Shown here in pieces: positions 1-8,219 of a stretch of DNA of 60,426 nucleotides. Numbering within the stretch: position 1 is the first letter of the stretch; each line of letters starts with the position of its first letter. This stretch comes from an uncultured Lachnospiraceae bacterium (lineage in GTDB: Bacteria; Bacillota; Clostridia; Lachnospirales; Lachnospiraceae), in the NCBI GenBank assembly GCA_910587715.1, contig CAJUMV010000024.1, positions 1-60,426 of the forward strand, read 5' to 3'. The position numbers and the translations under genes were made by a program. Below the pieces are notes generated by a model. It saw only the letters and a program-made list of their open reading frames with translations, was not told the origin of the DNA and ran no database searches.

Positions 1-219
1 AGGATTTCTTCCTTGTTTGGAATCAAGATTGCGAACTTGTTTCGCAATTACCTATGATTGTTATTCGCAATTCAATTATACCATCAAGTGCAGGTTTGTG
101 CCTTTTTTATGGGCTACAGTATTGATTTTTCAAGGTTCAGCACACCAACTGGTGTGGGAAGTTTGAGTTAGTAAATCAATTTGTCATACCCTCCCGTATT
201 CCCGCAAACATTTTTCAGA
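1..219. other. Gene-free left edge with inverted repeats
   Basis: No convincing coding region is seen. It holds an inverted repeat ATTGCGAA/TTCGCAAT (28-35 and 41-48, 5-nt loop), a third TTCGCAAT-like copy near 64-71, and a short dyad CACACCA-AC-TGGTGTG (141-156). They lie downstream of the methyltransferase gene and may belong to a regulatory region of a gene left of the window. Confidence 0.4.
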
Positions 220-936
220 TTATTGCACGTCTTTTATTTTCATGTAAATCCCCACAAAGCAGCTATATGGTTTAATGAGCTTTTCAAAATACTTCCTGTC
301 CCCAAGCGCGTACTCGTTATCCGTCGCAAGCCAGTCGTTCCATGCATCACTGAAACAATCCATTTCCCACGTTTTCACCAGTAAGATTCTGTCATCGCCG
401 CCGATGATTTCTTTCCAACGCATCGGGCTTTTGAACATATAAGCGTCCTCTCCCAGCCAATCGGAAAGAAGCTCTTCGGCACGGTCCGTATATGCATCTT
501 TCAAACCGGGTATTCCAATCAAAACCTCTCCACCGTCTTTCATAAACGGTAATATCTTTTCCTGAAAGAACCCCTTGTTTCCCGCGAAATAGTGATAAGA
601 ATCGATGCTAAACAGCACACGGAACTGCTTTTCTTCAAAGTGAAGGTTATTCGCATCCTCACAGACAGGCGTGATCTGCTCTCCAACGCCCCACTCCTCA
701 AACCGTTTGCCGTTTTCTTCCGCGCTCACCCACAAATCATTGGCAAAAACTTTCGCTCCTGCCTCCTTGGCAATGATAAGACTTGTCAGCCCCGTCCCGC
801 ATCCCAAATCAAGTATCGCGTCGTCAGCGGCAAGCCGCAAAGGATATTTGTCAAACAGCTCCGCTAATATCCTTGCGCTGTTTGGTCCCATCATCGTTTC
901 CGCCGAAATATACGCCTTATAATTTTCCATATTCAT
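220..936 (-). CDS. Class I SAM-dependent methyltransferase
   Basis: This cytosolic protein transfers a methyl group from S-adenosylmethionine; the acceptor cannot be told. The SAM-binding glycine motif LDLGCGTG is seen about 40 residues from the chosen start, followed by an acidic residue after strand 2 (FAND) and a FSIDSYHYF motif-IV region. The frame is open to 972, where an ATG overlaps the upstream stop, but a clear GAGGAA ribosome site at 946-951 lies 9 nt before ATG 934-936. That gives about 238 residues starting MNMENYKAY, which is the likely start. Its base composition is normal for the window, unlike the AT-rich gene just upstream. Confidence 0.8.
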   Translation of the reverse strand: MNMENYKAYISAETMMGPNSARILAELFDKYPLRLAADDAILDLGCGTGLTSLIIAKEAGAKVFANDLWVSAEENGKRFEEWGVGEQITPVCEDANNLHFEEKQFRVLFSIDSYHYFAGNKGFFQEKILPFMKDGGEVLIGIPGLKDAYTDRAEELLSDWLGEDAYMFKSPMRWKEIIGGDDRILLVKTWEMDCFSDAWNDWLATDNEYALGDRKYFEKLIKPYSCFVGIYMKIKDVQ

Positions 937-968
937 ATGTTCTGTTTCCTCAAAATCATAAAAGAATT

Positions 969-2117
969 TCATATCTTTTTAGCCACAATTTTCTTTATCT
1001 TGTTCATATTGATAATGCTTATATGTTTTCCAATATCATCTATTCGGTAAAATAATACCCAAGATTCTTGAATGAATTTGTAGCCATCATATTTAAATAT
1101 TTTTCCATTTTTCAATATACAAATCACATCTTTTCGCTTTCCTATTATATAATTTTTTATTATATAATCAATGGAATTAATTCTATCACCATCTATAACC
1201 TCTACTGTTTTATCCTCTAAGGAATATTCTATCTTATTACATCGATATTGATAAATTGGCTTGGTTGTCTTTATACTATGGTTACCTACATTTATTTGAA
1301 ATTCTACATTAGGAGCCGCATTTTCTTTGACTATCAAAATCAAGGTCTCAAGCAAGCACAAAATCGTCCACCAATAAAATAGTAATTCGTTAATAAAATT
1401 CTCTCCATAACCATTTACTGTTGATACATAAAAATATATAATATAAAATACTCCCCCTAAATCTCTAATTAACTTTAGCATTTGAACAAAATCTTTATCC
1501 CTATATGAATACATTTTAATTTTCACAATCAAAACACCAAAATTATATAAACTAATACAAGCCAACATAGTGTTTAAAAAAATAGCATTGCAAAAATTTC
1601 TATTCAAAAGGTAAACCATTATAAATATTCCCACACTATTTCCTACTAATAAAAATAAAATTCTATACAAAATAGCCGGAATATTTTCATTATTAATTAT
1701 TTTGTAAAGCAAAGCCGACGAAACAATTATTAAAAAACACACAAAAATGTAAATATATGCTTTTTTATTAACCTCGCACTCATTTCCGTCTAGCCAAGGT
1801 GACACAGAATATATAATTATACATATTGCAAATAAAATTTCAAAAATCTTCGTCACTTCTATTAAAAAAAATATCGCCGGTCTTATTATATCAATATCAA
1901 ATTTTACATCTCGACGAGATTTTAAAATTATATATTCAAGAACCCTTCTATCCTTCCACTTTCGAAAACGCATCAACACGCCCAACAGCGAACTTCCTAT
2001 ACATGTTAGGATTGCAGAAATAACAGAAATTATTGTAGTCACCACCGCAAAATAGGGTATCGCACTACATATAAAATCTTTTATTTCCTTTATTATTGTA
2101 GAAACTATATAATCCAT
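969..2117 (-). CDS. AT-rich multi-pass membrane protein of unknown function
   Basis: I do not recognise this 382-residue protein. It has about seven or eight hydrophobic segments in residues 15-270 (for example around 20-45, 83-105, 123-140, 150-170, 183-200, 220-235 and 245-262), then a soluble C-terminal domain of about 110 residues. The coding region is far richer in A+T than most of the window and rich in Ile, Asn and Lys codons, which suggests transfer. Its start lies inside the end of the small gene upstream (53-nt overlap) and its stop sits 4 nt inside the open frame of the methyltransferase. The ribosome site (AAAGGG) is weak. Confidence 0.65.
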   Translation of the reverse strand: MDYIVSTIIKEIKDFICSAIPYFAVVTTIISVISAILTCIGSSLLGVLMRFRKWKDRRVLEYIILKSRRDVKFDIDIIRPAIFFLIEVTKIFEILFAICIIIYSVSPWLDGNECEVNKKAYIYIFVCFLIIVSSALLYKIINNENIPAILYRILFLLVGNSVGIFIMVYLLNRNFCNAIFLNTMLACISLYNFGVLIVKIKMYSYRDKDFVQMLKLIRDLGGVFYIIYFYVSTVNGYGENFINELLFYWWTILCLLETLILIVKENAAPNVEFQINVGNHSIKTTKPIYQYRCNKIEYSLEDKTVEVIDGDRINSIDYIIKNYIIGKRKDVICILKNGKIFKYDGYKFIQESWVLFYRIDDIGKHISIINMNKIKKIVAKKI

Positions 2118-2373
2118 TACAGTTTATCCCTTTACATATAATCTTTTGTCTTGAATCTTGGTAAACATTTAAATACAGTTTATTCTCCAAAGGAAATAAA
2201 ATATATATTATTCCATATTCATATCCGTCAGAAATCCTGATATATGCTCTTACACGTTCATCTATCTGCAGTTCTATAATTCTGAACATACTATCGTTAT
2301 AATCATTTTCCCTTACAATCGTATCACCACTCATTTCTAAATATAATACCAATGTCTTCATGTCCAGAATCAA
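2065..2373 (-). CDS. Small AT-rich protein of unknown function
   Basis: A 102-residue soluble protein of no recognised family. It has the same low G+C as the membrane protein that follows it and overlaps that gene by 53 nt, so the two probably form one transferred unit. The longest frame begins with TTG at 2371-2373 behind AAGG; an ATG at 2359-2361 is an alternative. The overlap could also reflect a frameshift in a once-longer gene, but no family match supports that. Confidence 0.5.
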   Translation of the reverse strand: MILDMKTLVLYLEMSGDTIVRENDYNDSMFRIIELQIDERVRAYIRISDGYEYGIIYILFPLENKLYLNVYQDSRQKIICKGINCNGLYSFYNNKGNKRFYM

Positions 2374-2561
2374 TAAAACCTTATCGTAAATTACATATCT
2401 CCCATTTGGGAAAATAATTACTTATGGGTTCTATTTCGAAACTTTTTCTTCAAGATATCCACGAAAAGGCATCCACGACTTCTCTCTTGCAATCTCAGCC
2501 AATCTTTTTCTTGTAGTCCTTTCCATAACCGTCTCCGCAACCACTGTTCTGTCTTATTCCT
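2374..2561. other. Intergenic region with short coding-like stretch
   Basis: About 190 nt lies between the AT-rich pair and the carbamoyltransferase gene. On the minus strand an open stretch around 2425-2540 reads as a basic peptide (WLRRRLWKGLQEKDWLRLQE in one frame), possibly a gene remnant, but I cannot assign it. Confidence 0.25.
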
Positions 2562-3407
2562 TTACTTTATCTTTACAAATGTCTCCATGCACCACACCAT
2601 CACCGCCTGCTGAACCACCAGCAGATTCTTCTTAAACGCATACCCCACAAAATAATCCGACTCTATCGCATCGGCGGAGACTTCCTCCCCGCGGTAAAAA
2701 GGCGGACAGGGATTTAAGACGGCATTTTTGTTTGCCAGAGACATGACTTTTTTCGTCACCTGACAATCCCTAAAATCATCCAATTCTTCCGCCGACAGGG
2801 AATCCGTGCATATAATATCTTTTTCCCTGACCGCCGTTTCTATCTGATGATACACGTTCACGCCGTCCATTTCATAACCGGCGCTGCAGCATTGCGACAG
2901 CTCGAATCCCAGCACCTCGGAAGCCTCTTTCCAAGCCAGACCGATATTGCCATTCTTCCCGCAGAACAAATATTTATCATGGAGAAAATCGTCCCGCATC
3001 TTTGACAGCGAATATAAATCAGTCAAAATCTCACAGGGGTGGTTTTTGTCCGTCATGGCATTAACAACCGGAACGTCTGCATACTTGGCAGCTTCTTCCA
3101 ATAACTGTATATCCTTATGGCGGATAATAACAAGGTCAGCCCAGTTATTTAAATAGCCAAAGACATCCCGCGTCTCTTCCCTTTTGTCCAAAGCGTCACT
3201 TGGAAACAGGATCGGCTGCCCGCCAAACAGCCAGATACCTTTTTCAAAAGTGACCCGCGTCCTGATACTGGCTGCCGGGAAAAACAGGACGACACTTTTC
3301 CCACGGAGAAAACCATCATATTTTCCCGCGCTGATTTCGTCTGCGATATGAAATATTTCATAGATATCACTTGCCTGTAAATCGGTTAATCTGAGCAGAT
3401 TCTTCAT
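2562..3407 (-). CDS. Divergent ornithine/aspartate carbamoyltransferase-like protein
   Basis: The protein has the carbamoyltransferase fold, which moves a carbamoyl group from carbamoyl phosphate to an amine. The phosphate loop is seen as SIRTR (normally STRTR), the second motif as HPCE (normally HPxQ in ornithine enzymes), and the C-terminal loop as PCPP in place of HCLP. At about 281 residues it is shorter than the 300-330 usual for the family. The start is ATG 3405-3407 behind GGAGG; the frame opens 4 codons earlier at 3419, but that ATG lies just upstream of the ribosome site. The changed active-site motifs suggest a different second substrate. No arginine or pyrimidine genes are next to it. 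Confidence 0.75.
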   Translation of the reverse strand: MKNLLRLTDLQASDIYEIFHIADEISAGKYDGFLRGKSVVLFFPAASIRTRVTFEKGIWLFGGQPILFPSDALDKREETRDVFGYLNNWADLVIIRHKDIQLLEEAAKYADVPVVNAMTDKNHPCEILTDLYSLSKMRDDFLHDKYLFCGKNGNIGLAWKEASEVLGFELSQCCSAGYEMDGVNVYHQIETAVREKDIICTDSLSAEELDDFRDCQVTKKVMSLANKNAVLNPCPPFYRGEEVSADAIESDYFVGYAFKKNLLVVQQAVMVWCMETFVKIK

Positions 3408-3412
3408 GCAAA

Positions 3413-3447
3413 CCTCCATGTCACAGCTTTGCTGTGACTCAAATCCA
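3413..3447 (-). repeat. Palindromic leader element, copy A
   Basis: The region contains a perfect dyad TCACAGC-TTT-GCTGTGA (3421-3437) directly before the GGAGG site of the carbamoyltransferase-like gene. A diverged copy (about 85% identical over 36 nt) lies at 42562-42597 in the same place relative to another gene. Confidence 0.6.
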
Positions 3448-3464
3448 CGCTATGTTCCGAAGGC

Positions 3465-3914
3465 TCATAACAACTTATCCAGCTCTTCATTCAGTCTTGC
3501 TTTTAGCCGCTCCAGCTCCTCGCCCGTAGGACTGTATTTTTCATCATGTAATTCTTTGCCAAGCTGCCAGACCGGACCGGGAACAGGCGTATCGCCATCC
3601 CTTCTCGGATAGATGTGCCAGTGCATATGCAGACCGCGCCCCACGCCAAGCAGCGCGTAATTCAGCTTATCCGGCTGGAAAGCGTGATAAACCGCCTCCG
3701 CCACGACCGCCATTTCATGCAGAAACTCGTCCCTGTAGTGCGGTTCCAGTTCGTGCAGCTCATACGCGTGCTGTTTACACAAAAACAACGTGTATCCTTC
3801 TATCCTCTGGCAGTCGCCTATGACGACATATCCCGTTTTCAGTTCACGGACAAAGTATGGGTTTTTATTTTCCTTTATCCATGCGATTCTCTCGCAGATT
3901 AAGCAGTTATCCAT
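3465..3914 (-). CDS. HIT family (histidine triad) nucleotide hydrolase/transferase
   Basis: A 149-residue cytosolic protein of the histidine-triad superfamily, which cleaves nucleotide phosphoramidates or dinucleotides. The catalytic triad is HMHWH at residues 96-100, with the strand-turn GRGL before it. A CxxC pair near the start (Cys4, Cys7) could bind zinc with a His later on. The ribosome site GGAG is 6-7 nt before the ATG. It is followed, on the same strand, by the palindromic leader and the carbamoyltransferase-like gene. The true nucleotide substrate cannot be read from the sequence. Confidence 0.88.
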   Translation of the reverse strand: MDNCLICERIAWIKENKNPYFVRELKTGYVVIGDCQRIEGYTLFLCKQHAYELHELEPHYRDEFLHEMAVVAEAVYHAFQPDKLNYALLGVGRGLHMHWHIYPRRDGDTPVPGPVWQLGKELHDEKYSPTGEELERLKARLNEELDKLL

Positions 3915-3927
3915 GTTTCACTCCGCC

Positions 3928-4458
3928 TTAACACTTATTTTCAATCCAATACCGCTGTACCACGTGCCCGTCCTCCTCCACTTCATTCTCCAGCACGCCG
4001 CCGTTTTTAACGATTGCTTTCGCCGAACCGACATTATCTTTGTCACAGCACACCAGCACTCTGTCGATGCCTAGTTTTTTACATTCTTTCAATGCCAGGG
4101 CAAGCATTGCCGTCGCGTACCCTCTTCTTCTCTCGCCGGGTCTGATTCCGTCGCCTATATGACCGCCAGTTCTTAATAGTCCCTTATTTAAATAATGGCG
4201 GATATTCACGGCTCCCACAAAAATACTCCTGTCCTGATCCAGACAAAACAATGTCGTATCAGGAACCCAGCCGTTTTCAGTCTCCTCCTTCACCTCAAGC
4301 TTTTCTATATAATTTTCAAAATCATGGAAATCGTTTGTCCAGATCGCCCGCGGAGACATATCTGTCTGATTTTCTATGATATCGTTCTTCCACTCTGTCA
4401 GCATTTCAAATAGCTGCTCTCTGTATTCGTCGGTTAACCGCACAAGCTGAATATTCAT
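3928..4458 (-). CDS. GNAT family N-acetyltransferase
   Basis: A 176-residue GNAT-fold enzyme that would move an acetyl group from acetyl-CoA to an amine. The acetyl-CoA loop is visible as RPGERRRGYAT in the second half, followed by the helix LALALKECKKLG and the motif-B region with DKDN and AIVKNGG. The start chosen is ATG 4456-4458 behind GAGGAG (4465-4470); an upstream in-frame ATG at 4476 has no ribosome site. It lies only 13 nt from the HIT gene, so the two are probably cotranscribed. The substrate is unknown. Confidence 0.88.
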   Translation of the reverse strand: MNIQLVRLTDEYREQLFEMLTEWKNDIIENQTDMSPRAIWTNDFHDFENYIEKLEVKEETENGWVPDTTLFCLDQDRSIFVGAVNIRHYLNKGLLRTGGHIGDGIRPGERRRGYATAMLALALKECKKLGIDRVLVCCDKDNVGSAKAIVKNGGVLENEVEEDGHVVQRYWIENKC

Positions 4459-4482
4459 GTTCTTCTCCTCTATCATGTCCCT

Positions 4483-5298
4483 TTATGATACCCCTACACA
4501 AATCCTTTCCCCATCATCCGGAACCCACAGCCTGCCTGAATAAACCTCCTCACCCTCCTCTTTATACAACCTCTTCCTGTCCTGTATATGGCTGTCCTCC
4601 GTGTGCATGAGAACCAGATTTTTTACGTGCAAACTCTCCGCAGTCTGACAGACGTCTCGAACCGTGCTGTGATGCTTTTCGTAAGGTCCAAACTTCTCTT
4701 TCTCAGAATACAGACAGAACGCCTCATGGAGCAGCCAGGAGGCGTCCCTCACTTCGGCGTAAAATTTCGGATTGAGCGGCTCGTCCCCGCAGAAAAACAA
4801 ACTTTCCTCCGCCACCTTAAATCCATACTGTATTAATTTGGTTGACATAATATCGAAAAAGGTAATCTTTCTGCCGAGTATCCTGTGGGAATCCCCATCC
4901 CGCAGCCTTATAAGCCGCATCCCGCCGCCAAACAAATCCGTCACCTTCTTCATCAGAACGATTCCGCAGATGGTCTGCAGGTTTTCCATGACCTCGTCGC
5001 AGGCATAGATTCTCAGCTCACCGTCGTATTCCCCGCTGCGCATCAACTGTCCGATTCTTCTCACAATCCACACCGCCCCGAGGATATGATCGGAATGGGC
5101 ATGGGTGATAAATAAATCATGAATCTGCGTCAGGGCGATGTCCCGCTCTTCCAGAATGCGTAAAATCTGATTACCGCCTCCCCCGTCTACAAGAAAACAT
5201 CTTTCACCTTCCCGCAAAATAAAACATGTGTTATAGCATTTTGTCACTGTGGCATGTCCCGTGCCCAGCATGATTATTGACAAGCCGTTATCATTCAT
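4483..5298 (-). CDS. Metallo-beta-lactamase-fold hydrolase (RNase Z-like)
   Basis: A cytosolic metal-dependent hydrolase of the MBL superfamily, close in layout to RNase Z-type enzymes. The metal motif THAHSDH lies at residues 65-71 from the chosen start, with LGTGHA near the N-terminus, CGDEP and the late HTED loop as further metal ligands. The frame is open to 5430, but ATG 5296-5298 is preceded by GGGAGGAG and starts right at the first beta strand (SIIMLGTG), so the extra 44 residues are probably not translated. About 271 residues. The natural substrate is not evident. Confidence 0.82.
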   Translation of the reverse strand: MNDNGLSIIMLGTGHATVTKCYNTCFILREGERCFLVDGGGGNQILRILEERDIALTQIHDLFITHAHSDHILGAVWIVRRIGQLMRSGEYDGELRIYACDEVMENLQTICGIVLMKKVTDLFGGGMRLIRLRDGDSHRILGRKITFFDIMSTKLIQYGFKVAEESLFFCGDEPLNPKFYAEVRDASWLLHEAFCLYSEKEKFGPYEKHHSTVRDVCQTAESLHVKNLVLMHTEDSHIQDRKRLYKEEGEEVYSGRLWVPDDGERICVGVS

Positions 5299-5723
5299 AG
5301 CGTTTCTGACTCCTCCCAGATTTTCTCCAACCGGCTGACATATTTTTTCATCTACCCGCCTAAACCTTTCGGGCAACAATTTTATTCGACGCATGAAGGT
5401 GTTTTGGCTCCCCGGGATGCTCAGCCTCAAAGGTACATGAAACTTTTTTCCATAAAATAATCCCCCCTGTCCGATTTCGCAACGATTGCATTTATTTTAC
5501 TTCATAACAGGGCAAAGCACAAGAAAGGGAAAACATGTCTGGCACATCTTTTATTATAAATGCAAAATGTTCCCCCACTGACATTCATTATAGATTATAC
5601 TATTCCACAGGAACGTCAATAACTGCCGCACGAAGAAATGGCTGTGGTTTCCCGTCCCTTTGATACATAAAAAGTATAAAATACTTTACAGATTAAAATA
5701 ATTTATGGTATAAGGAGAATGTC
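5299..5723. other. Divergent intergenic region
   Basis: This stretch separates the minus-strand hydrolase from the plus-strand GNAT. It contains a 47-nt sequence (5489-5535) that recurs at 7445-7491 and AT-rich promoter-like sequence near 5550-5600 and 5655-5710. No gene or RNA was recognised. Confidence 0.4.
5489..5535. repeat. 47-nt repeat, copy 1
   Basis: The first 14 nt (CATTTATTTTACTT) are identical to 7445-7458 and the remaining 33 nt match at roughly two thirds or more of positions. Both copies lie upstream of minus-strand genes. Confidence 0.5.
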
Positions 5724-6281
5724 ATGGAAAACAAAATAATCGTAACAGAATCAAAAAGGTTGATTTTAAGAAGATACAGAGAAGAAGATATACAGGATCT
5801 ATTTGAATATTTGTCTGATACAGAAGTCGTGAAATACGAACCCTATAAACCGCTGACTTTTGATGAAGCAAAAGAAAATCTGGAATGGCGCATAAGTACA
5901 GACGAAATGATTGCCGTTGAATTGAAAAGCTCACACAAAATGATCGGCAATGTATATATGGGAAAACACGACTTTGAAACGCTGGAAATCGGTTATGCAT
6001 TTAATCGGAACTACTGGGAAAACGGTTATGCCGCCGAGAGCTGCAAGGCTTTAATCCAAAAGGCATTTGCAGACGGCGTTCACAGAATCTATGCCGAATG
6101 TGACCCCGACAATAAGAACTCCTGGAAATTGCTTGAGTCGTTAGGCTTTCAGCGTGAAGCCCATTTTAGGAAAAATGTATATTTCTGGAAAGACGCAGCC
6201 GGAAATGCGATTTGGAAAGATACCTATGTGTATGCTAAATTAAATCAAAAAGCGGAGGAAAAGTGTTACTTATGGAAATAA
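5724..6281 (+). CDS. GNAT acetyltransferase, RimJ/RimL type
   Basis: A 185-residue acetyltransferase of the Rim-type GNAT group, which acetylates N-termini or small amines such as antibiotics. It starts with the typical ESKRLILRRYREEDIQDLF segment, and carries the acetyl-CoA region EIGYAFNRNYWENGYAAE and the C-terminal NKNSWKLLESLGF motif. The start has an AAGGAGAA site 5 nt upstream. It overlaps the next gene by about 10 nt, so the two are translationally coupled. The substrate is unknown. Confidence 0.9.
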   Translation: MENKIIVTESKRLILRRYREEDIQDLFEYLSDTEVVKYEPYKPLTFDEAKENLEWRISTDEMIAVELKSSHKMIGNVYMGKHDFETLEIGYAFNRNYWENGYAAESCKALIQKAFADGVHRIYAECDPDNKNSWKLLESLGFQREAHFRKNVYFWKDAAGNAIWKDTYVYAKLNQKAEEKCYLWK

Positions 6282-6748
6282 AGATGATAGATTTACCAAT
6301 GATTACTGTTATTGGAAAAGAAGGCTTATGTACTGCAGAAAAAAATATTGCTCAACAGTTATGGCAGGAAGCCAATTCTCATTTTCATGAGGTGGCTGCT
6401 CTTGGCATGAAAAATCCAGACGGGACATATGTTGGATTTTGGGGCGTAATGAGCGATGAGAGCAGGTCTTTTCGTCCATGGACGCATCAGTTTACAAGCG
6501 GATTATATCTTGCGGGCGTTGAAACCTATGCTGATACAGTTGCACCTGAAGGATGGACGAAATGGGTTATGCCAGCGCGAAAATATATAGTTGTGGATGT
6601 TGAACCAGGCAGCTATCGCGAAATATTTGACGAGGTAATCAATCATACCATTTCTGAAAAAGGAATGAAACTTGCGGGAGCAGTGTGCGATTATACGGAG
6701 CCTGCAACAGGAAAAAACAAGCTATTTTTTCCTGTTGAATCTTTATAG
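6272..6748 (+). CDS. GyrI-like / effector-binding-domain protein
   Basis: This protein of about 158 residues looks like a free-standing effector-binding (GyrI-like) domain, as found at the C-terminus of AraC and MerR regulators of the BmrR/Rob group. Seen features are the WQEAN helix, the GFWGVMSDES strand region, YLAGVE and the conserved WVMPARKYIVV strand. No DNA-binding domain is present, so it would act as a ligand binder. ATG 6272-6274 is taken as start; GTG 6263 is closer to the GGAGG at 6254-6258 and is possible. It overlaps the GNAT gene stop. Confidence 0.72.
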   Translation: MEIKMIDLPMITVIGKEGLCTAEKNIAQQLWQEANSHFHEVAALGMKNPDGTYVGFWGVMSDESRSFRPWTHQFTSGLYLAGVETYADTVAPEGWTKWVMPARKYIVVDVEPGSYREIFDEVINHTISEKGMKLAGAVCDYTEPATGKNKLFFPVESL

Positions 6749-6749
6749 G

Positions 6750-6788
6750 AAATTCCAGTTTATACGCCTGCATATTGAACTGGAATTT
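6750..6788. terminator. Bidirectional terminator hairpin
   Basis: A perfect 11-bp inverted repeat AAATTCCAGTT/AACTGGAATTT with a 17-nt loop lies between two convergent genes. The A- and T-rich ends serve both directions. Confidence 0.8.
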
Positions 6789-6793
6789 TAATT

Positions 6794-7405
6794 TCAGAAA
6801 ACACGAGGCTCTTTCGTAATCACCGCCACCGCGCAGGGCATCCTCCCGTCAATCACATCGTAAGATACATTCTCATACCCCGCGTCTTCGAAAAACTTTT
6901 GGTAAGATTGGAGGTCATACTGTCGCTTAAAATCGGCGCCCGCCAGTTCCAGCAGGCGCACCGCTTTCCTATTCACGCCCGCCGACGCGTTGATATAGGT
7001 GGGCACAATAATCTTGCCGCCTGGCTTGCAGACCCGTACCAGCTCCTTTAATGCCGCGCAGGGGTCATCCAGCAGATGAATCACATTTCCCGCAACGACC
7101 TTGTCAAATCTGTTGTCGCGGCATTTCAGATGCGTCATATCCGCGCGCCTTACCCTGACATGGTCAAAGACACAGCAGTTTCTTGCCGCCTGCTTTAACA
7201 TCCCCACGGAAAAGTCCGTTGCCATGAGTTTCCGGCATTTCGGGGCGATGGATCTGCTGATCGCGCCCGTCCCGCAGGCACACTCCAACACCACGTCATC
7301 CGGCGCGATTTCCTCCGCCACTTTTCTGCCAAGCCCGCGGTACACCTTTCCGTTATAAACCGTTTCAAACAAATCATATAATCCCGACACGTTATCCCAA
7401 AACAT
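6794..7405 (-). CDS. Class I SAM-dependent methyltransferase (UbiE/Methyltransf_11 type)
   Basis: A 203-residue cytosolic methyltransferase. It shows the N-terminal YDLFETVYNG segment usual for small UbiE-like enzymes, the SAM loop VLECACGTG at about residue 40, the acidic end of strand 2 (ATDFSVGML), a motif around DKVVAGNVIHLL and the post-motif KPGGKIIVPTY. The Cys in the glycine loop (ECACGTG) is common in this group. It stands alone behind a 200-nt intergenic region shared with the divergent redox operon. The acceptor substrate is unknown. Confidence 0.86.
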   Translation of the reverse strand: MFWDNVSGLYDLFETVYNGKVYRGLGRKVAEEIAPDDVVLECACGTGAISRSIAPKCRKLMATDFSVGMLKQAARNCCVFDHVRVRRADMTHLKCRDNRFDKVVAGNVIHLLDDPCAALKELVRVCKPGGKIIVPTYINASAGVNRKAVRLLELAGADFKRQYDLQSYQKFFEDAGYENVSYDVIDGRMPCAVAVITKEPRVF

Positions 7406-7444
7406 ACTTATGTCCGCCTTCCTAATTTAAATTCCCAATAATTT

Positions 7445-7491
7445 CATTTATTTTACTTTATAATCAGACAAAACACAAGGAAAGAAAATAG
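7445..7491. repeat. 47-nt repeat, copy 2
   Basis: Second copy of the sequence at 5489-5535, again upstream of a minus-strand gene. Confidence 0.5.
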
Positions 7492-7496
7492 GACAT

Positions 7497-7525
7497 TTGA
7501 AGTCTGTTTCCGGGTATGCTATGAT
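7497..7525 (+). promoter_or_regulatory. Sigma-70-type promoter of the redox operon
   Basis: TTGAAG (7497-7502) and TATGAT (7520-7525) are separated by exactly 17 nt, with an extended TG one base before the -10. It faces the TlpA-like gene about 80 nt downstream. Confidence 0.7.
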
Positions 7526-7607
7526 AGACATACCGCAAGAATGCCGCCAAAAAATTGTTACTCTCGGCGCATAACACTGCGGCAATTACCCTGACAAGGA
7601 GAGAACA

Positions 7608-8219
7608 ATGAAACATAAAGCAACTCGTATGAAAAAGTATGTCACCCTTTGCGCCGCCCTGCTTTCTGTGGCAGTGCTTGCCGGGTGTGCCCGCACACCC
7701 GCCGAAAACAGGAACACGGAAAACACCGCGTCCTCCGCCGCCGGTGGCAATACGGCAGAAACAGCGCAGGCGGAACAGGAAAGCGTCGCCTTTCCCTCTT
7801 TCACGGCGACGGACTTAGACGGCAACACAGTCACGGAAAGCATTTTTGCCGAAAAAGACCTGACTGTGCTCAATATCTGGGGTACCTTCTGCGGTCCCTG
7901 CATCGGGGAAATGCCGGATCTTGGCGCATGGGCGAAAGAAATGCCGGACAACGTGCAGATCGTCGGTCTGATTATCGACATCAACGGGGAGGAAGACACC
8001 GAGCACCGCGATCTTGCGGTTGACATAACGCAGCAGGCGGGCGTCGGCTTTACCAACCTGATCGCCAACGCGGACTTTGCCCCAATCTTAAAGGACGTGA
8101 TCGGCGTTCCTACCACCCTGTTTATCGACGGTGACGGCAATATCGTGGGCGACCCGATTGTGGGCGCGGATGTGAACGGCTATAAAACCTTTGTGGAGGA
8201 TTATCTGAGTGGACAATAA
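7608..8219 (+). CDS. TlpA-family thioredoxin-like lipoprotein
   Basis: A 203-residue extracytoplasmic thiol-disulfide exchange protein. A signal peptide ends in the lipobox LAGC (Cys26), so it is anchored to the outer face of the membrane, followed by a linker rich in Ala, Thr, Asn and Glu. The thioredoxin domain carries the active site WGTFCGPC, and the cis-proline strand GVPTTLFIDGDG. The start has AAGGAG 7 nt upstream. It is the first gene of a three-gene unit with a small CXXC membrane peptide and a membrane polyferredoxin, which are the likely source of its reducing electrons. No CcdA/DsbD-type partner is present. Confidence 0.92.
   Translation: MKHKATRMKKYVTLCAALLSVAVLAGCARTPAENRNTENTASSAAGGNTAETAQAEQESVAFPSFTATDLDGNTVTESIFAEKDLTVLNIWGTFCGPCIGEMPDLGAWAKEMPDNVQIVGLIIDINGEEDTEHRDLAVDITQQAGVGFTNLIANADFAPILKDVIGVPTTLFIDGDGNIVGDPIVGADVNGYKTFVEDYLSGQ

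Noticed and set aside
2065..2117. Overlap as a simple sequencing frameshift joining the two AT-rich genes
   Set aside because: The membrane protein has its own plausible ATG and weak ribosome site, and no homologous fused protein is known to me; left as two genes.
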